NCBI GenBank assembly: GCA_016490735.1
Contig: JAEMWC010000452.1
Span: forward strand, 352,501-416,500
Length of the DNA stretch: 64,000 bases
Direction: 5' to 3'
DNA from: Pachyseris speciosa
Taxonomy: Eukaryota > Cnidaria > Anthozoa > Scleractinia > Pachyseridae
The stretch's first letter is position 1, and each line of letters starts with the position of its first letter. The notes under the pieces are model-generated. The model searched no databases. It was not told the DNA's origin and saw nothing but the letters and a program-made list of their open reading frames with translations. The position numbers and the translations under genes were made by a program. Shown here piece after piece: positions 33,501 to 41,659 of this stretch.

Positions 33501-34955
33501 CCCAAACACCTCCATTGATGATCGGCCAATCAATTTATGTTAACGTTTCTTCTGGTCACCTATTGTGGAAATTTTCCACGCAATTTTATCTCCACACAAA
33601 CACTTGTGCTCCAAACTGTTCACTAGTTTATCATTTTGTTGCATATTTTCTGGCTTTGACTAAGTTTACTTGACCCATCGTCATAACCGAAAAACTAAAG
33701 GCGCACAACCTTCATGAGGCAAAGCAACTTTTTCGCATCCAATATTTCCCGCGCAATTCACTCCAGTTGGCTGCATTTGCATCAATATACTGTCAACATT
33801 TAAATCTGGTGCAAATAAGTTATACCCCAATTTCTTGGCAACTATTCGGTTTTTTTTTTAATCAAAAGTTCATTTTCATGGAATAAAATAAAATTCCAAA
33901 ATTTTATACCCTGTAACATTAACAGCAGATGCAAATTTGAATGTAAATAACTTATTAAGTTGAAATGTCTGCAAGATTTAAAATATTTATTTTATATCTA
34001 AAACTTATTGTGACTTTCATGCTGTTCTGACCTTTTGGCAATATCCATAACAGTACTGTCAAAGATTATCAGTTAATAGGAAGGCACTTCCTTCCCCAAT
34101 TAAGCAGGTGGTATTGATAGTGTTTAGATGTGAGACAAGTCAGCACGTTGCAAGAATATATCCTTCTTGAAGTTTCCTGCTTTTCCTTTTCCTTCTCCCT
34201 TTTACCAAATCATGATCACTAATCGATGGACAGAACTACAAGTAGCTCTTACTGAACGTAATAAATTCAGTGAAACTTTTCAGAAGGAATTTGAAACAAC
34301 GCTCTTAATTTGTCTATGATGCATTCAAATTGCGCTAAAAATGAAACTTCTTTGGCTTTTGTTCACTGCAGCAGTGACAAACGAACAAGGCACAATCGGC
34401 GTGACAATAATACGAACAAGGCACAATCAAATATTTTTTTAACTCATCGATCAACTCAACACTTATGGCGTTATTCAAATTCGAACATACTTAGCTTAAT
34501 CTTGAGCTTATGTAAAACCTAACAAGGCTACAAATAAAATAAAAAGAGAGACATCACTGAATACTAAGAACAAATATCATCAAGACCACCAATGCTTCTC
34601 TCCGTCGCAAAAGGCAAGCCAAGTCAGTTTCATAAGCCGGTAATTCGACGGAATCCTATTAAAAGCATGGCCTCTTTAAAGCTTCATTGTAGCGCTATAA
34701 TTTGGCCCGTGCTTTACAAGACGAACTCTTTTTACAGTCTTGAAATTTCGGTAGTGAACTCTTAGAAATGAAATACTTACGTGGCGAAGTAAACGCTATT
34801 CTGTTTTCAGCTTAACTACAACGATTATAATTATTAACACTTGCCTCCATAGTCACACGCCATCCTTGCATACAAGAAACACCATAACTGAGTTTTCCGT
34901 CAGCATTTGCATCGGAGATTTTTTCCGTTTTTGGCTTGGCCAAATAAGCTCCCAT
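8961..34955 (-). CDS. PPM1G: PPM1G-type protein phosphatase (PP2C family), complete 11-exon gene
   Basis: Metal-dependent Ser/Thr phosphatase of the PP2C family; in animals PPM1G is nuclear and acts on splicing and chromatin proteins. Exons on the minus strand: 34845-34955, 31869-31938, 31411-31547, 24377-24487, 22597-22729, 21270-21655, 17560-17794, 12782-12872, 12115-12153, 11661-11760, 8961-9140. They total 1593 nt, 530 codons plus stop, and every phase closes. Visible motifs: MGAYL start and [14 protein letters not shown] (about 28-40), YDGHGG (56-61), acidic Asp/Glu run (about 255-316), GDSR (341-344), [27 protein letters not shown] (433-438, metal Asp 435), [13 protein letters not shown] (metal Asp 489). 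The C-terminus has two basic clusters (KKRKVQ, KRTK) like a nuclear localisation signal. Human PPM1G is of similar length with the same acidic insert. Intron 1 has a GC donor. Introns 3, 6 and 7 host transposons. Confidence 0.95.
10549..10619. repeat. Short palindromic element in PPM1G intron 10
   Basis: GACGTCACAAACTGCTT and its reverse complement lie about 35 bp apart, with a CRE-like TGACGTCA half at each end. Confidence 0.6.
10738..11165 (+). repeat. tRNA-derived SINE, copy 2, with long (TTA/TTG)n tail
   Basis: Same head, body and tail as the copy at 5508. The simple-repeat tail from about 11008 mixes TTATTA and TTGTTA units. The AATAAAG before the tail matches the LINE end at 12565. Confidence 0.87.
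11216..11463. mobile_element. MITE, diverged copy of the 931-1270 family
   Basis: Shares TGTGATTGG, CCAATGAGACGCAAAACC, ATTCTCATTGGCTCATTG and the right end GGTTTTGGTTTTATGACACT with the copy in the DUF885 intron. Confidence 0.7.
11661..11760 (-). CDS. PPM1G: PPM1G exon 10
   Basis: Completes the Trp codon, then [16 protein letters not shown]...ARICEE. Acceptor TTTTTAACAG, donor GAG|GTAAAA. Confidence 0.92.
12115..12153 (-). CDS. PPM1G: PPM1G exon 9 (39-nt microexon)
   Basis: [13 protein letters not shown], containing a metal-binding Asp. Acceptor TTTTGCAG, donor TTTG|GTGAGT. Its acceptor abuts a LINE remnant that starts at about 12160. Confidence 0.92.
12160..12565 (+). mobile_element. 5'-truncated CR1/L2-like LINE 3' end
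   Basis: An open stretch reads [20 protein letters not shown] and ends RYRLYR-stop at 12349. This is typical of the C-terminus of CR1-like retrotransposon ORF2 (GKHS...GP.LWN). An AT-rich 3' region and a (TTA)n tail follow. It is in PPM1G intron 8, antisense to the gene. Confidence 0.65.
12782..12872 (-). CDS. PPM1G: PPM1G exon 8
   Basis: Completes ALGDH, then [20 protein letters not shown] and VKQTQVTE. Acceptor CCTAG, donor GA|GTGAGT, phase 2. Confidence 0.9.
13030..13510. repeat. FB1 left tandem array (~20-bp unit)
   Basis: About 24 copies of TCACTCCGAATTCTAAAA variants. It is the inverted counterpart of the right array. Confidence 0.9.
13763..13949. repeat. Perfect 86-bp-arm hairpin inside FB1
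   Basis: Arms 13763-13848 and 13864-13949 are exact reverse complements around a 15-nt loop (GGATTCGCCCCGACG). Absence of any mismatch over 86 bp implies recent formation or conversion. Confidence 0.92.
15900..16700. repeat. FB1 right tandem array (~20-bp unit), inverted
   Basis: About 40 copies of TTTTAGAATTCGGAGTGA variants. Higher-order duplications are visible: a block of about 110 bp around 16220-16330 recurs directly after itself. Confidence 0.9.
17125..17545. mobile_element. G/C-run-ended MITE spanning the PPM1G exon 7 3' boundary region
   Basis: Starts with GGGGGG runs and ends with CCCCCC. The interior repeats ATGGGGT-GCATTTTC phrases, like the element at 53435-53842. It ends 15 bp before the exon 7 donor, so exon 7 sits directly beside it. 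Confidence 0.55.
17560..17794 (-). CDS. PPM1G: PPM1G exon 7 (catalytic core)
   Basis: [49 protein letters not shown]. Acceptor GCTGGTAG, donor TTAG|GTATGT, phase 1. Confidence 0.95.
17973..18387. mobile_element. MITE with perfect 39-bp TIRs
   Basis: 17973-18011 and 18349-18387 are exact reverse complements, with ends CAATTGGCCATG and CATGGCCAATTG. A subterminal pair (CATGAAAG.G.ATCTCAAAA at 18061 and its complement at 18288) shows the inverted repeat continues inward with divergence. Confidence 0.88.
18584..18685. repeat. 46-bp-arm hairpin
   Basis: Arms 18584-18629 and 18640-18685 differ at one position, around a 10-nt spacer. Each arm contains GTCGGGTTTTGT and CGCCGCCGACTGTGAC. Confidence 0.9.
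18690..19645 (-). mobile_element. CR1-like LINE fragment (RT to 3' end), decayed
   Basis: On the minus strand: [20 protein letters not shown] with the RT YADD motif near 19600, then [16 protein letters not shown] and LVQPHFNYC, typical of CR1/jockey-type ORF2 C-termini. Frameshifts and stops follow, then [18 protein letters not shown] near the end. It is truncated upstream by the MITE at 19651, and is sense relative to PPM1G. Confidence 0.8.
19651..19931. mobile_element. MITE with AAGCCTGGTTTTCAT-type TIRs
   Basis: Left AAGCCTGGTTTTCATGT and right ATGAAAACTAGGCTT are inverted, TA lies at both ends (Tc1/mariner-like target), and the interior repeats TCCCAGACGATCGGG. Confidence 0.72.
19953..20330. 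mobile_element. MITE with GTTTAAAGG.GCA.TGTCAC TIRs
   Basis: The ends GTTTAAAGGAGCACTGTCAC and GTGACACTGCCCCTTTAAC are inverted copies with two mismatches. No coding sequence. Confidence 0.75.
20501..20924. mobile_element. Short DNA element with 18-bp TIRs
   Basis: GCCAGGGACACCCAACGA at 20502-20519 against TCGTTGGGTGCCCCTGGC at 20906-20923, one mismatch. Long poly-purine/pyrimidine interior. Confidence 0.65.
21270..21655 (-). CDS. PPM1G: PPM1G exon 6 (acidic domain)
   Basis: 128 codons. A Lys/Glu-rich start gives way to a run dominated by Asp and Glu that ends [10 protein letters not shown]. The DNA is a (GAT/GAC/GAA)n-like simple repeat, so length polymorphism is expected. Acceptor TTTTTCAG, donor GAG|GTAAAT. 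Confidence 0.92.
22306..22545. mobile_element. MITE with GG.CC.GGTTGT.CGAAAG TIRs
   Basis: Left GGCCAGGTTGTTCGAAAGCT and right CTTTCGCACAACCAGGTCC are inverted. The inner pair CTAATCC...GGATTA extends it to about 35 bp. Confidence 0.75.
22597..22729 (-). CDS. PPM1G: PPM1G exon 5
   Basis: [20 protein letters not shown] and a polar, low-complexity stretch ending TTNEN. Donor AATG|GTACAT, phase 1. This is a linker, so it is supported mainly by phase and splice sites. Confidence 0.83.
22862..23008. mobile_element. 147-bp MITE
   Basis: AGGCACCAGATGTTCAAA and TTTGAATGACTGGCACCT are inverted; internal copies of GTGGATAAC/GTTATCCAC continue the stem. Confidence 0.75.
23165..23782. mobile_element. 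MITE interrupted by a second MITE
   Basis: The ends TTTAAAGAGAACCTCCACTC and its diverged complement GAGTGTAGGCTCCCTTTAA bound it. A second inverted pair (TTTGGATTTGATGA near 23330, TCATCAAATCCAAA near 23607) lies inside. The nested element is at 23359-23529. Confidence 0.7.
23359..23529. mobile_element. Nested 171-bp MITE with 11-bp target duplication
   Basis: Ends AGCCTGTTC and GAACAGGCT; the stem continues as CTCGGTCA.TGGGGAT. It is flanked by ATGGTTGCCCT at 23348-23358 and 23530-23540. Confidence 0.82.
24377..24487 (-). CDS. PPM1G: PPM1G exon 4
   Basis: 37 codons, [20 protein letters not shown]... to LLAKMKE. Two AG acceptors lie 2 nt apart (CAGAG); only the second gives an open frame in phase with exon 3. 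Confidence 0.87.
24503..24650. repeat. (AAT)n microsatellites beside PPM1G exon 4
   Basis: Two AAT/ATA tracts (about 24503-24546 and 24617-24646). The first begins 16 bp upstream of the exon 4 acceptor. Confidence 0.9.
24851..25869. mobile_element. ~1-kb element with ATTAACCCATTG ends
   Basis: The 12-bp inverted ends ATTAACCCATTG and CAATGGGTTAAT, and an internal hairpin (CGACCTACCGCCA near 25388 and its complement near 25447), suggest a non-autonomous DNA element. No gene. A TTG/TTA simple repeat follows to about 25960. Confidence 0.5.
26587..29557 (+). pseudogene. Transposase-like gene, RAG1/Transib-like C-terminus, multiply disabled
   Basis: Exon 1 (26587-26733, donor AAG|GTAAGC) joins exon 2 at 27363 (acceptor CCTTTAG) in phase 0. 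A basic N-terminus ([10 protein letters not shown]) is followed by a long domain. Visible motifs: CGADGAPF (Asp at 28080), [44 protein letters not shown] (Glu at 29222), VVLKHDFV, and a CxCG...KCKFC zinc finger near 29404. Order and spacing parallel RAG1/Transib DDE transposases (CDG, LADESDHE, LHCD.GNA, SEGNE, VLKHHW); this is my reading by eye and not an alignment. Disablements: TAA at 27513, a one-base frameshift near 28325, TGA at 29132 and at 29318, both where Trp would fit. I believe related proteins are abundant in cnidarian genomes, but cannot name the family. Confidence 0.7.
30371..30994 (-). CDS. Intact 207-residue protein of unknown function, second gene of the transposon
   Basis: The ATG at 30994 is in good context (AAAATGGCGGC) just inside the right terminal repeat, and the frame runs uninterrupted to 30371. 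The protein is basic and probably helical: an Arg-rich patch [14 protein letters not shown] near residue 72, [20 protein letters not shown] before it, and a C-terminal half with [17 protein letters not shown]. No Cys/His finger and no transposase motif were recognised. It converges tail-to-tail with the transposase-like gene, as RAG1-like and RAG2-like genes do in ProtoRAG, but it has no Kelch-like repeats. Its being intact beside a broken partner suggests either recent decay or selection for trans use. It could also be a host-derived exon. Confidence 0.6.
   Translation of the reverse strand: MAAYVVKVHSVVEEIIRTSRRSEKGMNEKIGDELMQLARAVVKKHTFPPKNAYKYHLAQPSRMLSRSVVQWNKAISRRLRRRPNGLSPWTIKFQRHMPLEVFACFKAASLRKEGGGLLVKNSKHVEEIQFHVRAALRDLLLEFANKYKKCLEQVEIMCKIEKDDSYSMVIINQDHPATWHYSKKLEIMRFTARYGHYNRLGVPQFTL
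31411..31547 (-). CDS. PPM1G: PPM1G exon 3
   Basis: Completes the DGHGG motif, then [17 protein letters not shown] and a helix ending LIISDQ. Acceptor TTGTTCAG, donor CAG|GTTTGT. Confidence 0.9.
31869..31938 (-). CDS. PPM1G: PPM1G exon 2
   Basis: [20 protein letters not shown] then GHG. It contains the first metal-binding Asp. Donor GAG|GTAAGG, phase 1. Confidence 0.93.
31939..34844 (-). other. PPM1G intron 1 (GC-AG)
   Basis: 2.9-kb intron with AT-rich sequence and a poly-T tract near 33160. No repeat termini or exons were found by eye. Confidence 0.6.
34845..34955 (-). CDS. PPM1G: PPM1G exon 1
   Basis: 37 codons, [12 protein letters not shown]... to WRVTME. The donor is GAG|GCAAGT, a GC-AG intron; no GT gives a working junction with exon 2, which starts GAT GCT CAT after TTTCAG. 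Confidence 0.93.
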
Positions 34956-35092
34956 GTTGTCGGAAAAAGATGTTAAATGTAGACGCAATTTGCTGACACG
35001 AAGCTGAACTCCTCTACCATGCAGATCAGAACTTCGATTTCATCAAAGTGAGCACAAAACTCGCGGGCAAGATGCGCTTGAACTTCCTGTGT
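34956..35092 (-). promoter_or_regulatory. PPM1G 5' flank / promoter remnant
   Basis: Only 129 bp separate the PPM1G start codon from the target duplication of the 15.8-kb element. Any 5' UTR or promoter beyond that is displaced to position 50934 and onward. No TATA box is evident. Confidence 0.5.
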
Positions 35093-35137
35093 GGTAAGTA
35101 CGTCATGTATGGGGACACATTATGTACCGATAGTCGC

Positions 35138-37910
35138 AAACATCTACTGTCCCTAGCAATGATCAACTGTCCCTACTAGTGATTGACTGTCCCTAGCACT
35201 GATCTACTGTCCCTGGCAATGATCTACTGTCCCTAGCAATGATCGACTATCCCTGCTAATGATCGACTGTCCCTAGCAATGATCGACTGTCCCTAGCAAT
35301 GATCGACTGTCCCTAATAGTGATCAACTGTCCCTCACACTGATCGACTGTCCCTAGCAATGATCAATTGTCCCTAGCAATGATCTACTGTCCCTAGCAAT
35401 GATCAACTGTTCCTACTAGTGATTGACTGTCCCTAGCACTGATCATCTGTCCCTAGTAATGATCGACTGTCCCTAGCAATGATCGACTGTCTCTACTAGT
35501 GATTGAAGGTCCCTAGCACTGATCTACTGTCCCTGGCAATGATCTACTGTCCCTAGCAATGATCGACTGTCCCTGCTAGTGATTGACTGTCCCTAGCAAT
35601 GATCAACTGTCCCTAATAGTGATCAACTGTCCCTTACATTGATCGACTGTCCCTAGCACTGATCTACTGTCCCTAGCAATGATCTACTGTCCCTAGCAAT
35701 GATCAACTGTTCCTACTAGTGATTGACTGTCCCTAGCACTGATCATCTGTCCCTAGTAATGATCGACTGTCCCTAGCAATGATCGACTGTCTCTACTAGT
35801 GATTGACTGTCCCTAGCACTGATCTACTGTCCCTGGCAATGATCGACTGTCCCTAGCAATGATCGACTGTCCCTAATAGTGATCAACTGTCCCTTACATT
35901 GATCGACTGTCCCTAGCAATGATCAACTGTCCCTACTAGTGATTGACTGTCCCTAGCACTGATCATCTGTCCCTAGTAATGATCAACTGTCCCTAGTAAT
36001 GATCGACTGTCCCTAGCAATGATCGAATGTCCCTACTAGTGATTGACTGTCCCTAGCACTGATCTACTGTCCCTAGCAATGATCTACTGTCCCTAGTAAT
36101 GATCGACTGTCCCTAGCAATGATCGACTGTCCCTACTAGTGATTGACTGTCCCTAGCACTGATCTACTGTCCCTGGCAATGATCGACTGTCCCTAGCAAT
36201 GATCGACTGTCCCTAATAGTGATCAACTGTCCCTTACATTGATCGACTGTCCCTAGCAATGATCAACTGTCCCTACTAGTGATTGACTGTCCCTAGCACT
36301 GATCAACTGTCCCTAGTAATGATAAACTGTCCCTTGTAATGATCGACTGTCCCTAGCAATGATCGAATGTCCCTACTAGTGATTGACTGTCCCTAGCACT
36401 GATCTACTGTCCCTAGCAATGATCTACTGTCCCTAGTAATGATCGACTGTCCCTAGCAATGATCGACTGTCCCTACTAGTGATTGACTGTCCCTAGCACT
36501 GATCTACTGTCCCTAGCAATGATCTACTGTCCCTAGCAATGATCAACTGTCCCTACTAGTGATTGACTGTCCCTAGCACTGATCAACTGTCCCTAGTAAT
36601 GATCAACTGTCCCTAGTAATGATCGACTGTCCCTAGCAATGATCGAATGTCCCTACTAGTGATTGACTGTCCCTAGCACTGATCTACTGTCCCTAGCAAT
36701 GATCTACTGTCCCTAGTAATGATCGACTGTCCCTAGCAATGATCGACTGTCCCTACTAGTGATTGACTGTCCCTAACACTGATCTACTGTCCCTAGCAAT
36801 GATCTACTGTCCCTAGCAGTGATCTACTGTCCCTACTAGTGATTGACTGTCCCTAGCACTGATCATCTGTCCCTAGCAATGATCGACTGTCCCTACTAGT
36901 GACTGACTGTCCCTAGCACTGATCATCAGTCACTAGCAATGATCGACTGTCCCTAACAATGATCGACTGTCCTCACTGAAGTGATTGACTGTCCCTAGCA
37001 CTGATCATCTGTCCCTAGCAATGATCGACTATCCCTACTAGTGATCAACTGTCCCTAGCACTGATCATCTGTCCTTAGCAATGATCGACTGTCCCTACTA
37101 GTGATTGACTGTCCCTAGCAGTGATCATCTGTCCCTAGCAATGATCGACTGTCCCCGCTAGTGATTGACTGTCCCTAGTAATGATCGACTGTCCCTAGCA
37201 ATGATCGACAGTCCCTACTAGTGATTGACTGTCCCTAGCAATGATCAACTGTCCCTACTTGTGATTGACTGTCTCTAGCAATGATGTACTGTCCCTAGCA
37301 ATGATCGACTGTCCCTAGTAGTGATCGACTGTTCCTAGTAGTGATTGACTGTCCCTAGCACTGATCGACTGTCCCTAGTAATGATCTTTTGTCCCTAGTA
37401 GTGATCGACTGTCCCTAGCAATGCACAATTGTCCTTAGCAATGATGTACTGTCCCTAACAATGATCAACTGTCCCTAGTAGTGATCGACTGTACCTAGCA
37501 ATGATCAATTGTCCCTAGGAGTGATCGAATGTCCCTGGCAATGATCGACTGTCCGTAGCAATGATCTATTGTCCCTAGTAGTGATCGACTGTCCCCAGCA
37601 ATGATCAATTGTCCCTGGCAATGATCGACTGTCCCTAGCAATGATCAGTTGTCCCTAGTAGTGATCATCTTTCCATAGCACTGATCATCTGTTCCTATTA
37701 GTGATTGCCTGTCCCTAGCAACTAATCATCTGTCCCTAGCACTGATCATCTGACCCTAGCAAGGATCAACGGTCCCAGCAATGATCAACTGTCCCTAGCA
37801 ATGATCAACTGTCCCTAGTAGTGATCGACTGTCCCTAGCAATGATCGACTGTCCCTAGCAGTGATCAATTGTCCCTAGCAATAATCATCTGCCCTTAGCA
37901 ATGATCAAGT
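35138..37910. repeat. Left 20-bp minisatellite array
   Basis: About 139 units of GATCGACTGTCCCTAGCAAT and variants (TACTAGT, TAGCACT ends; GATTG, GATCA starts). The 20-bp register holds without net shift from about 35160 to 36960. Higher-order blocks recur. Almost every unit contains GATC or GATT. Confidence 0.97.
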
Positions 37911-38039
37911 ACGTGACAAATCTTGACACGGAATAAAGCAGACTCAAGGCTTTTTTTAACCTGCATCTTGGCCAGTACAATCCTACTCGGTCCACTTTTT
38001 GTTCCTAGTCCGCAGCCTTCAGTGGGCGTTTTATACCCA

Positions 38040-38090
38040 GTCCGCAGTCCGGGTCCGCAGTCCGGGTCTACAGTCCGCAATCCATATCTT
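38040..38090. repeat. Short GTCCGCAGTCCGG tandem repeat
   Basis: Four imperfect units of about 13 bp just inside the left array. Confidence 0.6.
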
Positions 38091-38569
38091 ACACTGACCG
38101 TCCCCAGTTCTCTGCTTGGATGGCTTCCAAAATGGCGGTCTTTCAACGAATCTTCGTACACCAAAAAGCCAAAACGTCTGCTATACAGGCTAACGTTTAA
38201 CGGAAAGGGGTTAATGAAAACGAACCATGCAGTCTGGCTGAATGGAGTTCACACTGCTGGCTGGGAGAAAAAGAGATCCTCGAATGTTAGAGTAAGATAT
38301 ACCCGTAAGAGCCAAACTTTGAAGGTCAACGATAACACCAAAGGACCAATGGGAGTCGTGTTTGGCCTGTCTATTTTATTCTCCATCAAAGTGGTAAAAA
38401 ATAGCTGTTTCGGTGTTTGAGAAAAAAGTAGGAAAAAATAGCTGTTTCGGTGTTTCGTTTCGCTGTTTCGTGGTTTAGTAATGCCCGTCTAAAACCACCC
38501 GGTTGCTCCTCGTGGTTTTAAATATTGCAACCCATTTTTCGCAATGACATACTCAGTTCTATTACATAC

Positions 38570-39295
38570 CTTTCGTGCCATCATAGTGTCCAGGTCCAGA
38601 GTGGTCGTATGCTACATAGATGGGTGTGGTGGTGAGGAACTCTTGCGGTAAATGGCACTGTAGGTGTAGTCGGCAGAGCTGTGACAACAACGATTGGGAT
38701 TTTCAGGAGTTTGGCCATAGCTTTCGCACAGAGATCGCCTACTTCATGAGCAAAAAAGCCGTCTTGTTTAAATCTGCGAACTTCTTCTAACTCATTATCG
38801 CCAAAAGTCATCCAGTCTCTGTAGTCTTCTATGTTCCTGAGTTGATTGGTGTCATGGGTTTCACTCTGTCCTAATCCTAATGAAGTGCAGTGCTCCTCAA
38901 TTTGTTCACCGTAGAGTGTTAGATGTTTACAAAGCTGTGAGGCAATCGCTCTAAAAAAAACAGTTCCCATCTCTTTCGATCCTGGCAACTTCAAGGTTAA
39001 GGCCGGAGAGATTTCGTACTAAATTGTCCCTGTGCTGCGCAGTCAAGTCCAGTCCCAAGAAATTCATTTGCTTTTCAGCCCCAATAAGACCCCCAGTTTT
39101 CACACCAACGTACCAAAGGAAAGCTAGGACATCAACCGCTTTGTTTTTACACCTTTCCGTAAAGGAGTTTGCCAATTTCCAACCCAGTGGCAAAAGAAGC
39201 CGGAGACAAAAGAATAAAGAATATTGATTGAATACAGATGCTACTTTTTTACCTACGAAAATTCGAATGTTTTTGTGTGCAGAGAGTATCTGCAT
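38570..39295 (-). pseudogene. OTU-family cysteine protease gene, frameshifted
   Basis: On the minus strand a ~110-residue N-terminal part leads to VARIERDGNCFF, the OTU catalytic Asp-Gly-x-Cys motif (38962-38971), then RAIASQLCKHL, and later AYDHSGPGHYDGTK, the OTU His box, near 38581-38600. Between DGNCFF and RAIA an 8-nt A run (38953-38960 on the plus strand) shifts the frame and creates TAG; a second shift lies between about 38640 and 38690. The exon ends at a donor AAAG|GTATGT (38570), so more exons are expected. OTU domains remove ubiquitin; transposon-borne copies are known in several animal and fungal elements. Cargo or captured host gene are both possible. Confidence 0.72.
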
Positions 39296-39763
39296 TAGTT
39301 TGAGTTATCTGGATTAGAATGAAATAAATGATTTACTGTGAAAATAATTAAAACTAAGCATAAAAGTAACATGGATTGACTCAGTGCAAGGAAGTTCACT
39401 TCAAATCTCGCTTGAATTGAGTGTTTATTTTTAGCAGTATATATTAAATACATGGAAATTACACACAACACAGTAGTGGTTATGATCATAAGGGTTCCCT
39501 AGTTAATGTGTGAGTCAGAGTAATATGCATTTGACCTGCGACAAACCATCAATGGACTGTAGAATTGAAAATATTATAGGACTTGAAATTAACTAGAATT
39601 TTAACAAGAATGATAGTTAAACTCAGAATTAGAACAGTTGGTATTTGTCCCATGTAATTTTTTTGAAATTGGATTTTGAGCTTTAAGTTGATTGTTATAT
39701 AGTAAACAATAGCCTCCAGTTCACAAGAAAATATGCTCGGATATTTGTCCGGGGACATTATCT

Positions 39764-41659
39764 GTTTCAAGAGGGTTTACCTAAAACATGGAATCCGGAA
39801 TCCGGAATCCGGAATCCGGAATCCGGAATCCGGAATCCGGAATCCGGAATCCAGAATCCGGATTCCGGATTCCGGAATCTAGAAACTGGAATTAATAATT
39901 AATAAGAGGGTTCAAAGAACCGAATAATGATAATAATAATAATAAATAAAGATAAAAATGTCTCTTCACACTACGACAAAAGGAGTTATACTCAGTTATG
40001 TTTCTAATAGCTATAGGGAGCTTATTAAAAGTAGTTGCTGCCGAGTGCTGAAAAGTTCCCGACTCTCTCGGAATAGAAAGGACAGGTGCAATCGAAGATC
40101 TTAAGCTATAAGCACTGACCATGAAGACGATAGATGTCTTACAGGAGGAGGTAGGTGACAGGAGTGAAGTCTTAGTCTGGGACTTGGTTTGTTCTTTCCA
40201 GTTGAGTCGATGTGGAGGGATATAAGGATAACTATTAAGAAAGACCGTATGCAGGATCATTAAATGCAACTTATAGAGCTGATCCGCGAGATTTTACACT
40301 AGTTTAACCTTAAGAAACAAACAGGCCCATGCAGTGCAGCCATCGCTGCAAAAACGGAGTGAGAAGCATTGCTATTGGGAAGAAAATCTTTCTTGGAGCA
40401 GATTAACCACGTTTATCGCCTACAGTAAAAGTAGGCCTGACCAAGTCCTCAGTTGTTGTAGATATCCTTAACCAATCAGAAGTGGAGAGCAGCGGATTTT
40501 GCGTGCTCAAGGTTCCTACATAAAAGTTTCAAGGTATATTGGGCACCATACTGACTTAGGTTTTTTCGAAAAAAAGAGCAATGACTGAAGACGGTACAAC
40601 TGTATGAGGGTGAAAATGTTGTAAGCAAACGAAAGCGCTAAAACAGTCCTCACCCAGCCCCCATAGCTATCATTTCCAGGTGGGGCATTTATAAACGTCT
40701 TTTCTTTTTTTTTTTTTTTTTGGAAATAAATATTTTTTTGTCTTCTTTTTTTCTCCAATTAATCTCTCGGATTATATTTATTTCGTGTTAGTTTCTTTTT
40801 TTCTGTATATTTAAAAGTTTTTTTTTAAGTGATCTTTCTTCGTCTTTTGGAGATGTTCCTGAATGTACCGGGATGTTCCAGAATGTCCCATGTTCCACAT
40901 TTTATCGATGGCCACTCGACAACCTGAAATGTACGCGCCGATACAGTTCCCAAATATTCCAGCATGGAGCAACAGACAATGACCAATCAGGCGTAAGCGT
41001 TCCCACGCGCAATTAAGTCAAGATATGCAAAGTGATTTTTCTCTGCTTTTTGGTCACGAAGCGTTTAAAATAGCTCTTGTTTTATAAAGATCTAGCTGAA
41101 ATCAATAACAAAACATTGAAAACGGAAAAAACGTTGCTCGAAATCAAAAAAGGTTGATCGAAAATCGAAAGTTGTTCAAAAAGTTGCCGTCAACTTGTGG
41201 ACAGGCCTAACACTATTCATCGACAAAAAGAATAAGAAAAGGTGCTTTTAATTAAAATGATTTTAATTTAAAATGTTCAAAATGCACAAAACATTGATTA
41301 GTATCGTTGAAGTGTGATTGAAAGCTGTGTGCTTTAAAGGAATCAGGTGGTTTATTAAAAGCAAAACCAAAGTATTAAAATGCTGCCCTAGATTGACTGA
41401 TTGCTTCATTGCTTGATTGCTGCAAAACTCAGGCTAAGTCATCATATAATTTGTTGACCATATTATTACCCAAGTGACTTCAACCTTTGTCAAAATTTTT
41501 TACCAAACTTCTGTACATTCCGTATTCCGGATTTCATATTTCGTATTCCGGATTCCGGATTCTGGATTCCGCATTCCGGATTCCGGATTCCGGATTCCGG
41601 ATTCCGGATTCCGGATTCCGGATTCCGGATTCCGTGTTTTAGGTAAACCCGTTTCAAGA
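39764..41659. mobile_element. Foldback element FB2 (39773-41650) with GGAATCC satellite TIRs and 9-bp target duplication
   Basis: GTTTCAAGA at 39764-39772 and 41651-41659 flanks ends GGGTTTACCTAAAACA and its complement. Each is followed by a tandem 7-bp repeat (GGAATCC on the left, GGATTCC on the right). The interior holds a LINE 3' end (39892-40310) and about 370 bp (40318-40690) homologous, in reverse orientation, to FB1 14165-14560. It is nested in the 15.8-kb element. Confidence 0.88.
39892..40269 (-). mobile_element. LINE ORF2 C-terminal fragment
   Basis: SYSLRSSIAPVLSIPRESGT...ATTFNKLPIAIRN and FCRSVKRHFY resemble the C-terminus of CR1-like LINE proteins, with an (AAT)n tail at 39925-39950. 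It is 5' truncated and inside FB2. Confidence 0.65.

Noticed and set aside
35138..37910. CRISPR-like array
   Set aside because: Eukaryotic context and contiguous 20-bp units with no unique spacers; this is a minisatellite.
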